From positions 1 through 11,231 of the forward strand of contig JAFRQN010000312.1 in the NCBI GenBank assembly GCA_017428585.1: a stretch of DNA of 11,231 bases. Reading direction: 5' to 3'. Position numbers and translations under genes: made by a program. This stretch comes from Bacteroidota bacterium (GTDB lineage: Bacteria > Bacteroidota > Ignavibacteria > Kapaibacteriales > UBA2268). Every line of letters begins with the position of its first letter. The first letter of the stretch is position 1. This document shows, in pieces, positions 1 to 5,800 of this stretch. A model generated the notes under the pieces. It was given only the letters and a program-made list of their open reading frames with translations, was not told the DNA's origin and searched no databases.

Positions 1-103
1 CCTGTTTTGCCAATTCTTCAAGTTCTTCAAAACTTTTTCGCGTATCCTTGTCTATAGTTTTTTTTACCATAAACTTGACTATCTTATCTTCAAAGTTTTT
101 CAT
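1..103 (-). CDS. Partial unknown protein, N-terminal 34 residues only
   Basis: An open frame begins at ATG 103-101 and runs off the left edge without a stop. The visible part starts MKNFEDKIVKFMVKK and is rich in Lys and Glu, ending in a helix-like stretch (FEELEELAKQ). The ATG lies 3 nt after the TAA of the preceding gene (109-107), which implies translational coupling in the same operon as the three small paralogues. A possible ribosome-binding AGGA lies about 13 nt upstream, inside the end of that gene. No signal peptide or membrane segment is visible. It does not resemble the start of the paralogues, so it is probably a different protein served by the same transcript. The reading frame is credible from its spacing; the function is unknown. 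Confidence 0.6.
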   Translation of the reverse strand, partial: MKNFEDKIVKFMVKKTIDKDTRKSFEELEELAKQ

Positions 104-106
104 GTT

Positions 107-415
107 TTAGAGTCTTCCTGCTGCACTTAATGTTATTCCATTACTTACTAAATATGAATTATCAGGACTTGCTATTTGAACTCTGATTCCAAATTCTGCT
201 TTCATTTTGTTTTCAAAGTTTCCTACAAGCATATTTCCGTTCACAGTAAATTCACCTTTTGATTTTAATCCTTTAATGCGAATAGAAGCTAATGTTGCTT
301 CATCAGAGGCAAAGCTGCTTCCTGAATACACACGTAAAGTGCATCCATAAGCACGTTTAATATTATTTTTTAAGGTTTTTACTTTTGTTCTACCATTTAT
401 ATTAATATCTGGCAT
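107..415 (-). CDS. Small two-repeat protein, third of three paralogues (102 aa)
   Basis: The 102-residue product has two similar halves. Residues 3-47 (ININGRTKVKTLKNNIKRAYG...) align with residues 55-102 (FTVNGNMLVGNFENKMKAEFG...), sharing an NG turn, a Lys-rich amphipathic helix, an (A/E)(Y/F)G turn, a beta-like R-V/Q-V strand and a final (A/I)TL. It differs from the 104-aa paralogue at 832-1146 by about 13 substitutions and one two-residue indel, so the copies arose by recent duplication. There is no signal peptide or membrane segment, so it should be cytosolic. An AGGAG at 429-425 lies 9 nt before the ATG. It sits 54 nt after the 118-aa gene and 3 nt before the next gene. I recognise this as a recurrent small bacterial protein type but know no established name or function. 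Confidence 0.88.
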   Translation of the reverse strand: MPDININGRTKVKTLKNNIKRAYGCTLRVYSGSSFASDEATLASIRIKGLKSKGEFTVNGNMLVGNFENKMKAEFGIRVQIASPDNSYLVSNGITLSAAGRL

Positions 416-424
416 AAAATTTTT

Positions 425-429
425 CTCCT
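425..429 (-). promoter_or_regulatory. Shine-Dalgarno site of the 102-aa gene
   Basis: AGGAG reads on the minus strand 9 nt before ATG 415-413. It supports this start and shows that the gene has its own ribosome entry after the 54-nt gap, rather than relying only on coupling to the gene before it. Confidence 0.7.
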
Positions 430-469
430 ATTATAATATATTGTTAAAAAGAATATAGTTTTTACTTTG

Positions 470-826
470 TTACATGCGACTTCCTTCGCCTAAAGTAACA
501 TTATTTGGTAATAATTTCGAATTATGTCGATCTGCAACTTGAACTGTTAATCCAAAATGTGCTTTGAATTTATATTCAACATCGCCAATCTTTTCGGTTG
601 CTTTAATTTTAAGTTCTCCTGCGTTTTTATTAACTTTTTCTGTAACTCTTCTATTCAGGGCATTTATTGTCATTCTTCCGTCAGCGAGCTGTTTCCCTTT
701 ATATACTCTTAAAGCACATCCAAATGTTCTTAAAAATTTATTAGATAATTCAGCTATTGTCATAGACCCTACTACAGAAAAAGAGTCTTTAGTCATAGCG
801 TCTTTTATAGAATTTATTAATTTCAT
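470..826 (-). CDS. Small two-repeat protein, diverged middle paralogue (118 aa)
   Basis: The same two-unit design as its neighbours, but strongly diverged and with about 13 extra N-terminal residues (MKLINSIKDAMTKDS). The first unit, about residues 16-56, contains the helix ELSNKFLRTFG and the strand CALRVYKG. The second, about 71-118, contains EYKFKAHFG and LTVQVADRHNSKL. The conserved FG turn and R/Q-V strand are kept in both units; the linker (NRRVTEKVNKNAGE) differs. The start is 5 nt after the stop of the 104-aa gene, and a GGGAGA at 843-838 inside that gene's last codons serves as its ribosome-binding site. Sitting between two nearly identical copies, it may have a distinct role, for instance as a partner subunit. 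Function unknown. Confidence 0.87.
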   Translation of the reverse strand: MKLINSIKDAMTKDSFSVVGSMTIAELSNKFLRTFGCALRVYKGKQLADGRMTINALNRRVTEKVNKNAGELKIKATEKIGDVEYKFKAHFGLTVQVADRHNSKLLPNNVTLGEGSRM

Positions 827-831
827 AACTA

Positions 832-1146
832 TTATAGTCTCCCTGCAGCACTTAATGTTATTCCATTATCTACTAAAAACCTATTATTAGGACTTGCTAT
901 TTGAACCTTGATTCCAAATTCTTCTTTCATTTTGTTCTCAAAGTTTCCTACAAGCATATTTCCATTTACAGTAAATTCTCCTTTTGACTTTAACCCTTTA
1001 ATGCGAATAGAAGCTAATGTTGCATCATCAGAAGCGAATACATTACTATTCCCTGAATATACACGTAACGTACATCCATAAGCACGTTTAATATTGTTTT
1101 TTAAGGTTTTTACCTTAACTCCACCAGTAACCTTAATATCTGGCAT
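832..1146 (-). CDS. Small two-repeat protein, first gene of the paralogue operon (104 aa)
   Basis: This is the promoter-proximal member of the array. The N-terminal unit (about residues 3-49) and the C-terminal unit (about 57-104) show the same internal duplication as the 102-aa copy, from which it differs mainly in residues 5-10, by a two-residue insertion near residue 34, and by scattered changes in the last 30 residues. The central block, from KTLKNN to about residue 77, is otherwise almost unchanged. AGGAG at 1158-1154 lies 7 nt before ATG 1146-1144 and fixes the start. The stop is TAA followed at once by TAG. It has no signal peptide, Cys pair or recognisable catalytic motif, which suggests a binding or structural role; that is inference. 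Its leader contains a decayed copy of the RNA element found upstream of terC. Confidence 0.88.
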   Translation of the reverse strand: MPDIKVTGGVKVKTLKNNIKRAYGCTLRVYSGNSNVFASDDATLASIRIKGLKSKGEFTVNGNMLVGNFENKMKEEFGIKVQIASPNNRFLVDNGITLSAAGRL

Positions 1147-1153
1147 AATTTAT

Positions 1154-1158
1154 CTCCT
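1154..1158 (-). promoter_or_regulatory. Shine-Dalgarno site of the 104-aa gene
   Basis: AGGAG reads on the minus strand, 7 nt before the ATG. It is one of the clearest ribosome-binding sites in the window and decides the start of the first operon gene. Confidence 0.75.
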
Positions 1159-1191
1159 ATAAAAATTAGAAAAAAATATTATTATATTATT

Positions 1192-1320
1192 TTATTTGTT
1201 TTAAGTAAAATTAATGTTCTATCAATTTTAAAATAAGAAAATTGTAAACTATGTATTTGCTTTTATTTCACGAACGTATTTTGAAATTTTCTAAGTTTCA
1301 AGTGTTCAAATAATTCTCAA
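1192..1320 (-). repeat. Decayed copy A of the terC-upstream RNA element
   Basis: The 5' half on the minus strand keeps the element's signature: ACACTTG (1305-1299), CTTAG (1295-1291), the loop AATTTCAAAA and ACGTTC (1277-1272), plus GCAAAT. The 3' half is recognisable only loosely (GAACATTA and CAAATAA in place of GAACGTTA and CAAGTGTGAATAA). The closing stem no longer pairs and no terminator hairpin follows. It lies in the leader of the small-protein operon and ends about 45 bp before its first ATG. It is either a dead copy or a leader that has lost its off-switch. Confidence 0.6.
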
Positions 1321-1395
1321 TGATTTTGTATTTCAACTAATCAGCTTTCAATATATATTTTAATTTCAATAGAGTATATTCAAAAAATATTGTTA

Positions 1396-2349
1396 TTATT
1401 TATTTTTCTTTACTAAAGATAATAATATTGAAATAACTATAATACCTGCTATTACAATTAATGATGTTAAAGAAGAAATAGAGTAAAAATCTTCAATTAA
1501 CATTTTTATTCCAATAAAAATTAGAATTACTGCAATACCTTGTTTTAAGCTGCTGAAATAATTTATTATATTTGATAACAAGAAGAACATACTTCTTAAT
1601 CCCAATATAGCAAATATGTTAGATGTATAAAGTATGATTGGATCTTTTGATATTGCAAATATTGCAGGAATTGAATCTACAGCAAATACAACATCAGAAA
1701 GCTCTATTGTTACCATTGCTAATAATAAAGGAGTTATATATTTTACTCCATTGATATTCTCTATAAAATGTCCAGAATCACAATTATCTGTGACAGTAAA
1801 TAATCTTTTTATTGATCTTATAACAATATTATTTCCAAAATCTTTTTCTTTATTATCTTCTGGCTTAAAAGATTTGATTCCTGCAGTAATTAATATTATA
1901 GCGAATATTGTCAGTAAGATATTAAATCGAACCGGCATTCCAAATATTACAACCTCAGGCAGATATGTTAATTCTATCAACCATAATCCAGAAAAAATAA
2001 ATATTGCTCTAAATACTATAGCTCCTAAAATACCCCAAAATAATACTTTATGCTTATGTATATCTTCTATTTTGTAGAAACCAAAAATTAGAACAAATAC
2101 AAATATATTATCTAATGATAATGATTTTTCGATTAAGTATGCAGATAAAAACTCTAATGCTTTTTCGCTGCTGTATTCAAAGTTAATAAATACACTGAAG
2201 AGTAAAGAAACTGTAATCCAAACTATAGTCCATATACCAGCTTCTTTTGTTGAAACAACATGTTCTTTTTTGTTAAATAATCCTAAATCTAACATTAACA
2301 TAATTATTATTACAACAGCAAAAATTATCAAAAGCAATGTTTCGTTCAT
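1396..2349 (-). CDS. TerC/Alx-family integral membrane protein
   Basis: A 317-residue polytopic membrane protein, the usual length for the TerC (Alx/YkoY) family. Hydrophobic segments lie at about residues 3-24, 37-57, 64-91, 103-125, 142-159, 203-232, 239-264, 270-285 and 292-313. The family signatures are present: EKSLSLDN (74-81) and the paired block ELSDVVFAVDSIPA (216-229) followed by YTSNIFAILGLRSMFFLL (241-258), with membrane acidic residues D21, E74, D80, E216, D219 and D225. Characterised relatives export Mn2+ or load metals onto secreted enzymes in the inner membrane, so metal handling is the likely role. Known family members are often controlled by the yybP-ykoY Mn2+ riboswitch. 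Here a different-looking structured element lies upstream (2461-2891). The ribosome-binding site is weak. No other tellurite (ter) genes are nearby. Confidence 0.93.
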   Translation of the reverse strand: MNETLLLIIFAVVIIIMLMLDLGLFNKKEHVVSTKEAGIWTIVWITVSLLFSVFINFEYSSEKALEFLSAYLIEKSLSLDNIFVFVLIFGFYKIEDIHKHKVLFWGILGAIVFRAIFIFSGLWLIELTYLPEVVIFGMPVRFNILLTIFAIILITAGIKSFKPEDNKEKDFGNNIVIRSIKRLFTVTDNCDSGHFIENINGVKYITPLLLAMVTIELSDVVFAVDSIPAIFAISKDPIILYTSNIFAILGLRSMFFLLSNIINYFSSLKQGIAVILIFIGIKMLIEDFYSISSLTSLIVIAGIIVISILLSLVKKNK

Positions 2350-2460
2350 TATTATTAATTTTCTTTATTTCCTAATAAATGTCTACTCTAACAGTAATTC
2401 TCGAATTTTCGACATCCTTCGATTTATCTATTTTGGTTAAGATTATTCTTATATAATTTT

Positions 2461-2630
2461 AAAATAAAAAAAGTGTGAATTCTTTATTTATTCACACTTG
2501 AAGTCTTAGAATACAAAAGGTTCAAATAAGGTAAAGTATACACAGGTATGTGCACATTTGTCTTTATTTCTTGAACGTATTTTTTTGAAATTTCCTAAGT
2601 TTCAAGTGTTCGAAATAAGCTAAATGCTTT
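2461..2630 (-). ncRNA. Structured RNA element, copy B, directly upstream of terC
   Basis: Read 5' to 3' on the minus strand: a conserved lead-in (AAGCATTTAGC, 2629-2619); closing stem ACACTTG (2609-2603) with CAAGTGT (2500-2494), extendable to 9 bp in this copy; second stem CTTAGGA (2599-2593) with TTCTAAG (2511-2505); an asymmetric loop with AATTTCAAAA on its 5' side; inner stem GTTCAA (2525-2520 partner) with TTGAAC; and an apical hairpin TGTGCACA/TGTGTATA (2556-2549 with 2544-2537) closed by a 4-nt loop. An intrinsic terminator follows. The G.U pair in the second stem exists only on the minus strand; the plus strand would have an A-C clash. No start codon with a ribosome site lies inside. 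It could be a cis-regulatory leader of terC or an independent small RNA. I recognise no known class. Confidence 0.65.
2466..2499 (-). terminator. Intrinsic terminator of RNA element copy B
   Basis: On the minus strand AAGTGTGAA (2499-2491) pairs perfectly with TTCACACTT (2479-2471) over 9 bp, with an 11-nt loop, and runs into seven T (2472-2466). It lies about 120 nt before the terC ATG. Six bases of its 5' strand (2499-2494) also belong to the closing stem of the element, so the two structures exclude each other. Confidence 0.8.
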
Positions 2631-2721
2631 AATAATTTATTTATATATTTTTATGTTGTATATTTTAAGGTTTACTTAAAAACCATTTTTTATTTATCAA
2701 CTATTATATTTTCAAAAATTT

Positions 2722-2891
2722 AAAATAAAAAAAGCGTGAACTTATATTTTATTCACACTTGCGGTCTTAGGATACCTAACGTTCAAATAAAGTAAAGCTC
2801 ACGCATATCTATCCGTGAGCATTTGCTTTACTTCATGAACGTGTTTTTGAAATTTCCTAAGTTTCAAGTGTTCGAAATAATGCTAAATGCT
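2722..2891 (-). ncRNA. Structured RNA element, copy C, upstream tandem copy
   Basis: Same architecture as copy B, with better pairing. On the minus strand: ACACTTG (2871-2865) with CAAGTGT (2761-2755); CTTAGGA (2861-2855) with TCCTAAG (2772-2766); a loop with AATTTCAAAAAC on the 5' side and TAGGTA on the 3' side; ACGTTCA with TGAACGT and AAGTAAA with TTTACTT (arms 2842-2825 and 2798-2779); and an apical stem GCTCACG/CGTGAGC (2820-2814 with 2803-2797) with a 10-nt loop. An intrinsic terminator follows. The lead-in AAGCATTTAGC is shared with copy B. It lies between the nuclease stop (3025) and copy B, in the same orientation. A stand-alone small RNA or a first member of a tandem switch are both possible. 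Confidence 0.68.
2727..2760 (-). terminator. Intrinsic terminator of RNA element copy C
   Basis: On the minus strand AAGTGTGAA (2760-2752) pairs with TTCACGCTT (2740-2732) with one G.U wobble and an 11-nt loop, followed by seven T (2733-2727). On the plus strand the same position would be a C-A mismatch, so the sequence has been kept for minus-strand folding. As in copy B, six bases (2760-2755) are shared with the closing stem. Confidence 0.8.
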
Positions 2892-2915
2892 TTTGTTTTT
2901 TAATTTGAGTTTATA

Positions 2916-2943
2916 TTTATATATATTTTTATAATTGATACAA
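2916..2943 (-). promoter_or_regulatory. Possible promoter of RNA element copy C
   Basis: TTGTAT (2943-2938), a 16-nt spacer and TATAAA (2921-2916) lie about 25 bp before the conserved lead-in of copy C. A similar AT-rich ATAAAAATATATA stretch precedes copy B. In sequence this AT-rich such boxes arise by chance, so this is only a candidate. Confidence 0.25.
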
Positions 2944-3024
2944 TTATAATTTTAAATATAATAAAAAAATAACATATAAAAAAGAAATTATAATTATTTT
3001 TTTTAGTTTTTAATAAATAAACTG

Positions 3025-3825
3025 CTATTCAATATAGTACTTTCTTTTCTCAATAACATTCTGTATTTTAGGATCTATATTTGAAAAGAAGTTATATCCA
3101 GTTGAGCGTTCTATTTTTCTTGCTGTAGTAATATATTTTTGCCAGTCATCATCTCTGATACCGTTAATATTAGGCTGCATAACAGCTATAATTTGTGCTG
3201 ATGTATCAATATTATTAATATCATTGTCTTTATCTAAAATTAAAATCACTTTCCAGCAGCTGTCAGGTATTGCAATTTTATTATTTATTTTATCTGGCTT
3301 TTTAGAATATTTACCGCCTGCAATAATGAACAGCTGTTTATTATTTGAAAAACAAAGTTTTTTGCAGTATTTCTCTAATTTCAACCAAATACCACGATTC
3401 AAATCTGGCGTTTGAGGTATAATATTTGATAAAATAAATGTAGATTTATTGTCTTCAATAGTTTTACTTCGTTCTTTAGATCGTACTATATGTCCACGAT
3501 CATAACCAGAATTTGTATAATCTGAATGAGTAACTGTTGTAAAACTAATTGGCAGTGTAGTATCAGAAATGAATTTGCCTTTATATCTTTTCACTTTTCC
3601 GTATGAATCATTTGAAACATACCAAGACGCCCAATTAGCAGAATTTAGCATGCTGTTATAGGAAAGAGTATATTGTTCTCGATTGATTATGAATTCATTC
3701 TTTGCTTTTAATTTAGTTTTAGCTTTAGGAATTCCTAATGCTGTATTCTTTTCTCCTTGTGCATTCAAAGCAAATGAATATAGAACAATTAAACCAACAA
3801 TTACTATTTTCTTGTATATACTCAT
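3025..3825 (-). CDS. Secreted DNA/RNA non-specific endonuclease (beta-beta-alpha metal, NUC family)
   Basis: The 266-residue protein has a clear Sec signal peptide: KK at 5-6, a hydrophobic core to about residue 20, and a likely cut after LNA (20-22) before Gln23. The DNA/RNA non-specific endonuclease domain follows, with the DRGH motif at 109-112 (His112 as general base) and the block NIIPQTPDLNRGIWLKLE (134-151). There Asn143 and Glu151 match the Mg2+-binding Asn and partner Glu of Serratia nuclease, with the same 8-residue spacing. The active site looks intact, so it should cut single- and double-stranded nucleic acid outside the cytoplasm, most simply for nutrient scavenging. A weak AGG precedes the ATG. 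It has gaps of about 210 bp upstream and 134 bp to copy C downstream, so it is probably its own unit. No immunity-protein gene adjoins it. Confidence 0.92.
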   Translation of the reverse strand: MSIYKKIVIVGLIVLYSFALNAQGEKNTALGIPKAKTKLKAKNEFIINREQYTLSYNSMLNSANWASWYVSNDSYGKVKRYKGKFISDTTLPISFTTVTHSDYTNSGYDRGHIVRSKERSKTIEDNKSTFILSNIIPQTPDLNRGIWLKLEKYCKKLCFSNNKQLFIIAGGKYSKKPDKINNKIAIPDSCWKVILILDKDNDINNIDTSAQIIAVMQPNINGIRDDDWQKYITTARKIERSTGYNFFSNIDPKIQNVIEKRKYYIE

Positions 3826-4035
3826 ATATTAACCTATCAAATTAGATTATATATATTAAGACTTTATTAATAATAATTGGTTTAATTATAAGAATTTAAT
3901 TATAAGGTACTAATACTTGTTATTTGCGATTTTATATTAATCTTTTGCTTCTTTTATAGAAATATCTAATAAGTGATGAATATTATATAATATTTATAAA
4001 TTGTGTTAATAATTTCAACAAAATTTAAAAAGTTA

Positions 4036-5592
4036 CTATTTCAGAATTTGCCACTCTCCCTTTAACTTTGAATGTTCTTGGTTAATGTACCCTAATTCTT
4101 GTAATTTTTTTACGGCTCTTTGGATTGTTCGATCACTTACTCCAAAATTATTTGCCAGCCACGAAGTTTTAACTTTTTTATTTAATTTTATAGCTTCATA
4201 TACATTCTTAACTATAATAGTTGGAAAATTAAAATCAGCTAAGTATGTCTGTTTTTGTGTCGGGTTTTTATCAGAAATCGACAATTTTGTCGTTCCCTGA
4301 TTATTTTCCGACAACTGTGTCGACGTATGCAATTGATTATAATCATTCTTTGTTACGAATCCTTGGGCTATAGCATCATCTATAGCATGTTCTCCACGAT
4401 GTGATTTATTAACTGTTACTATGACTGTAGTTTTACAGCTGAAATTATAAATAGCCTTTCCATTTTCATTTGCAAGCAAATCTTTTTGTAGTTTTAACAC
4501 ACCACGACTATGACGATTTACAAAGCCTAATACTTTCATTGCCTCTGCTACAACAATATTTCTATAATCGTTTACTTGAGGAAAGTTTTCCTCCGTTGCA
4601 CGACCAAATAAACCACCATGATTCATAATTTCAATGCGGTCGTCATATTGATAAAACTGAATTGGACCATTGCTTGTGTAATCACGATGGCAAATTGCAT
4701 TCATCAGCAACTCGCGTGTTGCCCAATATGGATAATCAACAAAATGTTCTTCTCGTATTGAGCTAACAGGAATAGGACGTCGATTAGCAATAGTTGTTTC
4801 AATAAAAGTATCAAGTTCTGATAACGTAGTACATAGATTAGCTTTGAACTCATGTTCCATCATAATATCTCCTGTTCGATCTTTTCCTGCAAATCGAACA
4901 TATTGAATATATGCACCAGGAATAAAACGGCGTAGATTCTTAGCAAAAAACAAAATTCCTGCATTTGTTGGACAGTCATAACGAGTATCAAAGAATCCAA
5001 ATGATGCTAATTGTATCTTTATATTTCTTTCTTCTTTTCTGTCTTCCTCAATTTCATCATCGGTCATAGCTTTAGGCATATAATAATGTATAAACTTCTG
5101 TAAGTCTAAATCATCTATTGTTGTATTGAGGCATGGTGCCGAGTCAAATGTTGTAACATTAGTCCGACGTTTTTCCATTAATATATGTTCATCGTTTTCA
5201 TTTGCAATACCTCTGCGTGGTCCTATTCTAATCCATATTTGCCCCTTATATCTAACAGGAGGGAATATAGATGGTTCTACTCTTACTGCTACAATACTTC
5301 CTTCTTCCAGTACAATTTTCTCAACTGTCATAGAAGGTTGTGGCTGGATATTACCATCAGTTCGAATTGCTGCTAAATTTTTGAGCAATTCATCTGTTAT
5401 ATTAAGACCTTGAACTTTGCCATTATCTTTGATGCCCAATAAGAGATAGCCAGCCTGTCTATGGTCAGGTAAATCATTGGCAAATGCACAAATAGCTTGT
5501 CCAAACTTATCTGTATTTGTAGTTGAAATTGTTCGTTCAACTCGATCACTTTCTAAATCATATAACAATGTTTTTATTTCGTCTAAATTCAT
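4036..5592 (-). CDS. AlbA_2 / GHKL-ATPase / winged-helix protein (RecG-like transcriptional regulator type)
   Basis: A 518-residue cytosolic protein with three recognisable parts. Residues about 5-140 are an AlbA_2 (Schlafen-like) domain: QAICAFAND (32-40), then GYLLLGIKDNGKVQGL (48-63) and IWIRIGPRRGIA (119-130). Residues about 285-395 are a GHKL-type ATPase domain (HATPase_c_4): ELLMNAICHRDY (294-305) as N box, DDRIEIMNHGGLFG (317-330) as the first glycine box, and VNRHSRGVLKL (358-368) as the second. After a linker, residues about 455-518 form a winged helix (WLANNFGVSDRTIQRAVKKL, 478-497). Such proteins are often annotated as RecG-like or putative DNA-binding proteins; they lack helicase motifs, so recG would be wrong here. 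Their targets are mostly unknown, and some occur in defence loci. The linker contains a 10-residue period repeat. Gaps of about 210 bp on both sides suggest a monocistronic gene. Confidence 0.87.
   Translation of the reverse strand: MNLDEIKTLLYDLESDRVERTISTTNTDKFGQAICAFANDLPDHRQAGYLLLGIKDNGKVQGLNITDELLKNLAAIRTDGNIQPQPSMTVEKIVLEEGSIVAVRVEPSIFPPVRYKGQIWIRIGPRRGIANENDEHILMEKRRTNVTTFDSAPCLNTTIDDLDLQKFIHYYMPKAMTDDEIEEDRKEERNIKIQLASFGFFDTRYDCPTNAGILFFAKNLRRFIPGAYIQYVRFAGKDRTGDIMMEHEFKANLCTTLSELDTFIETTIANRRPIPVSSIREEHFVDYPYWATRELLMNAICHRDYTSNGPIQFYQYDDRIEIMNHGGLFGRATEENFPQVNDYRNIVVAEAMKVLGFVNRHSRGVLKLQKDLLANENGKAIYNFSCKTTVIVTVNKSHRGEHAIDDAIAQGFVTKNDYNQLHTSTQLSENNQGTTKLSISDKNPTQKQTYLADFNFPTIIVKNVYEAIKLNKKVKTSWLANNFGVSDRTIQRAVKKLQELGYINQEHSKLKGEWQILK
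4233..4322 (-). repeat. Three 30-bp imperfect repeats inside the AlbA_2 gene, with two inverted repeats
   Basis: On the minus strand CGACA starts at 4322, 4292 and 4262, exactly 30 nt apart, encoding TQLSE (T425), TKLSI (T435) and TQKQT (T445) in the linker between the ATPase and winged-helix domains. The first two units begin with 14-nt inverted repeats, CGACACAGTTGTCG (4322-4309) and CGACAAAATTGTCG (4292-4279). The third keeps only the left half. Variable TTQ-like linker repeats are common in this protein family, so repeat expansion is the simplest origin. Confidence 0.6.
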
Positions 5593-5800
5593 ATTTCTTT
5601 TACAAAGTAGTTTATAATATAGAATTTTAGAAATTTAACATGGCTTGTATGTAAAATTTTTCTAATACATATACAATAAAATTCAGTATTGTTCATTCTA
5701 ATGAAATATTTTAAATTATACAACAATGATGATACTTATTCTATAACTAACCAATATTATTTATCATGTTTACTCTTAATCTCTTTTAAACTTATATTCT

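Larger units (their letters stand above)
107..1146 (-). repeat. Tandem array of three paralogous genes with flanking near-identical copies
   Basis: The outer genes (107-415 and 832-1146) form direct DNA repeats of a little over 300 bp. They are alike along most of their length, including the shared ends that encode MPDI and ITLSAAGRL. The middle gene (470-826) is related only at protein level. The order, near-identical / diverged / near-identical, suggests an older duplication that gave the middle gene and a later copy or gene conversion between the outer two. Confidence 0.8.

Noticed and set aside
470..826. Ubiquitin-like fold in the small proteins, from the segment GKQLADGRMT
   Set aside because: The short resemblance to ubiquitin's GKQLEDGRT occurs only in the diverged middle copy and is not supported by the rest of the unit; structure prediction would be needed.
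564..890. Plus-strand open frames opposite real genes (also 1634-2077, 5126-5413, 7641-8000 and shorter ones)
   Set aside because: Each lies antisense to a minus-strand gene with clear family signatures and has low-complexity translation without its own ribosome-binding site.
2515..2820. Short leader peptides inside the RNA copies (ATG TGC ACA... in B, ATG CTC ACG... in C)
   Set aside because: Frames of 11 and 7 codons with no ribosome-binding site, different sequences, and starts located within the apical arm; no repeated regulatory codons.
2461..2891. yybP-ykoY Mn2+ riboswitch upstream of terC
   Set aside because: The gene context fits, but I cannot find the conserved purine-rich core of that class on either strand, and the nested hairpin shape is different. 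An Rfam scan would settle it.
2722..2891. 6S RNA (ssrS)
   Set aside because: A long hairpin with an asymmetric central loop is suggestive, but the hairpin is only about 117 nt, shorter than usual 6S RNA, and tandem degraded copies are not expected.
1192..2891. Integron attC sites or a CRISPR array
   Set aside because: There are long inverted repeats, but no paired attC core boxes, no integrase and no cassette layout; the copies are too long, too few and too unequal in spacing for CRISPR.
3025..5592. Defence system made of the nuclease and the AlbA_2/GHKL protein
   Set aside because: The nuclease has a secretion signal, the genes are about 210 bp apart with separate signals, and there are no other defence genes here.
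4036..5592. Calling this gene recG
   Set aside because: No helicase motifs or wedge domain are present; similarity is only to the AlbA_2 and C-terminal parts often labelled RecG-like in databases.
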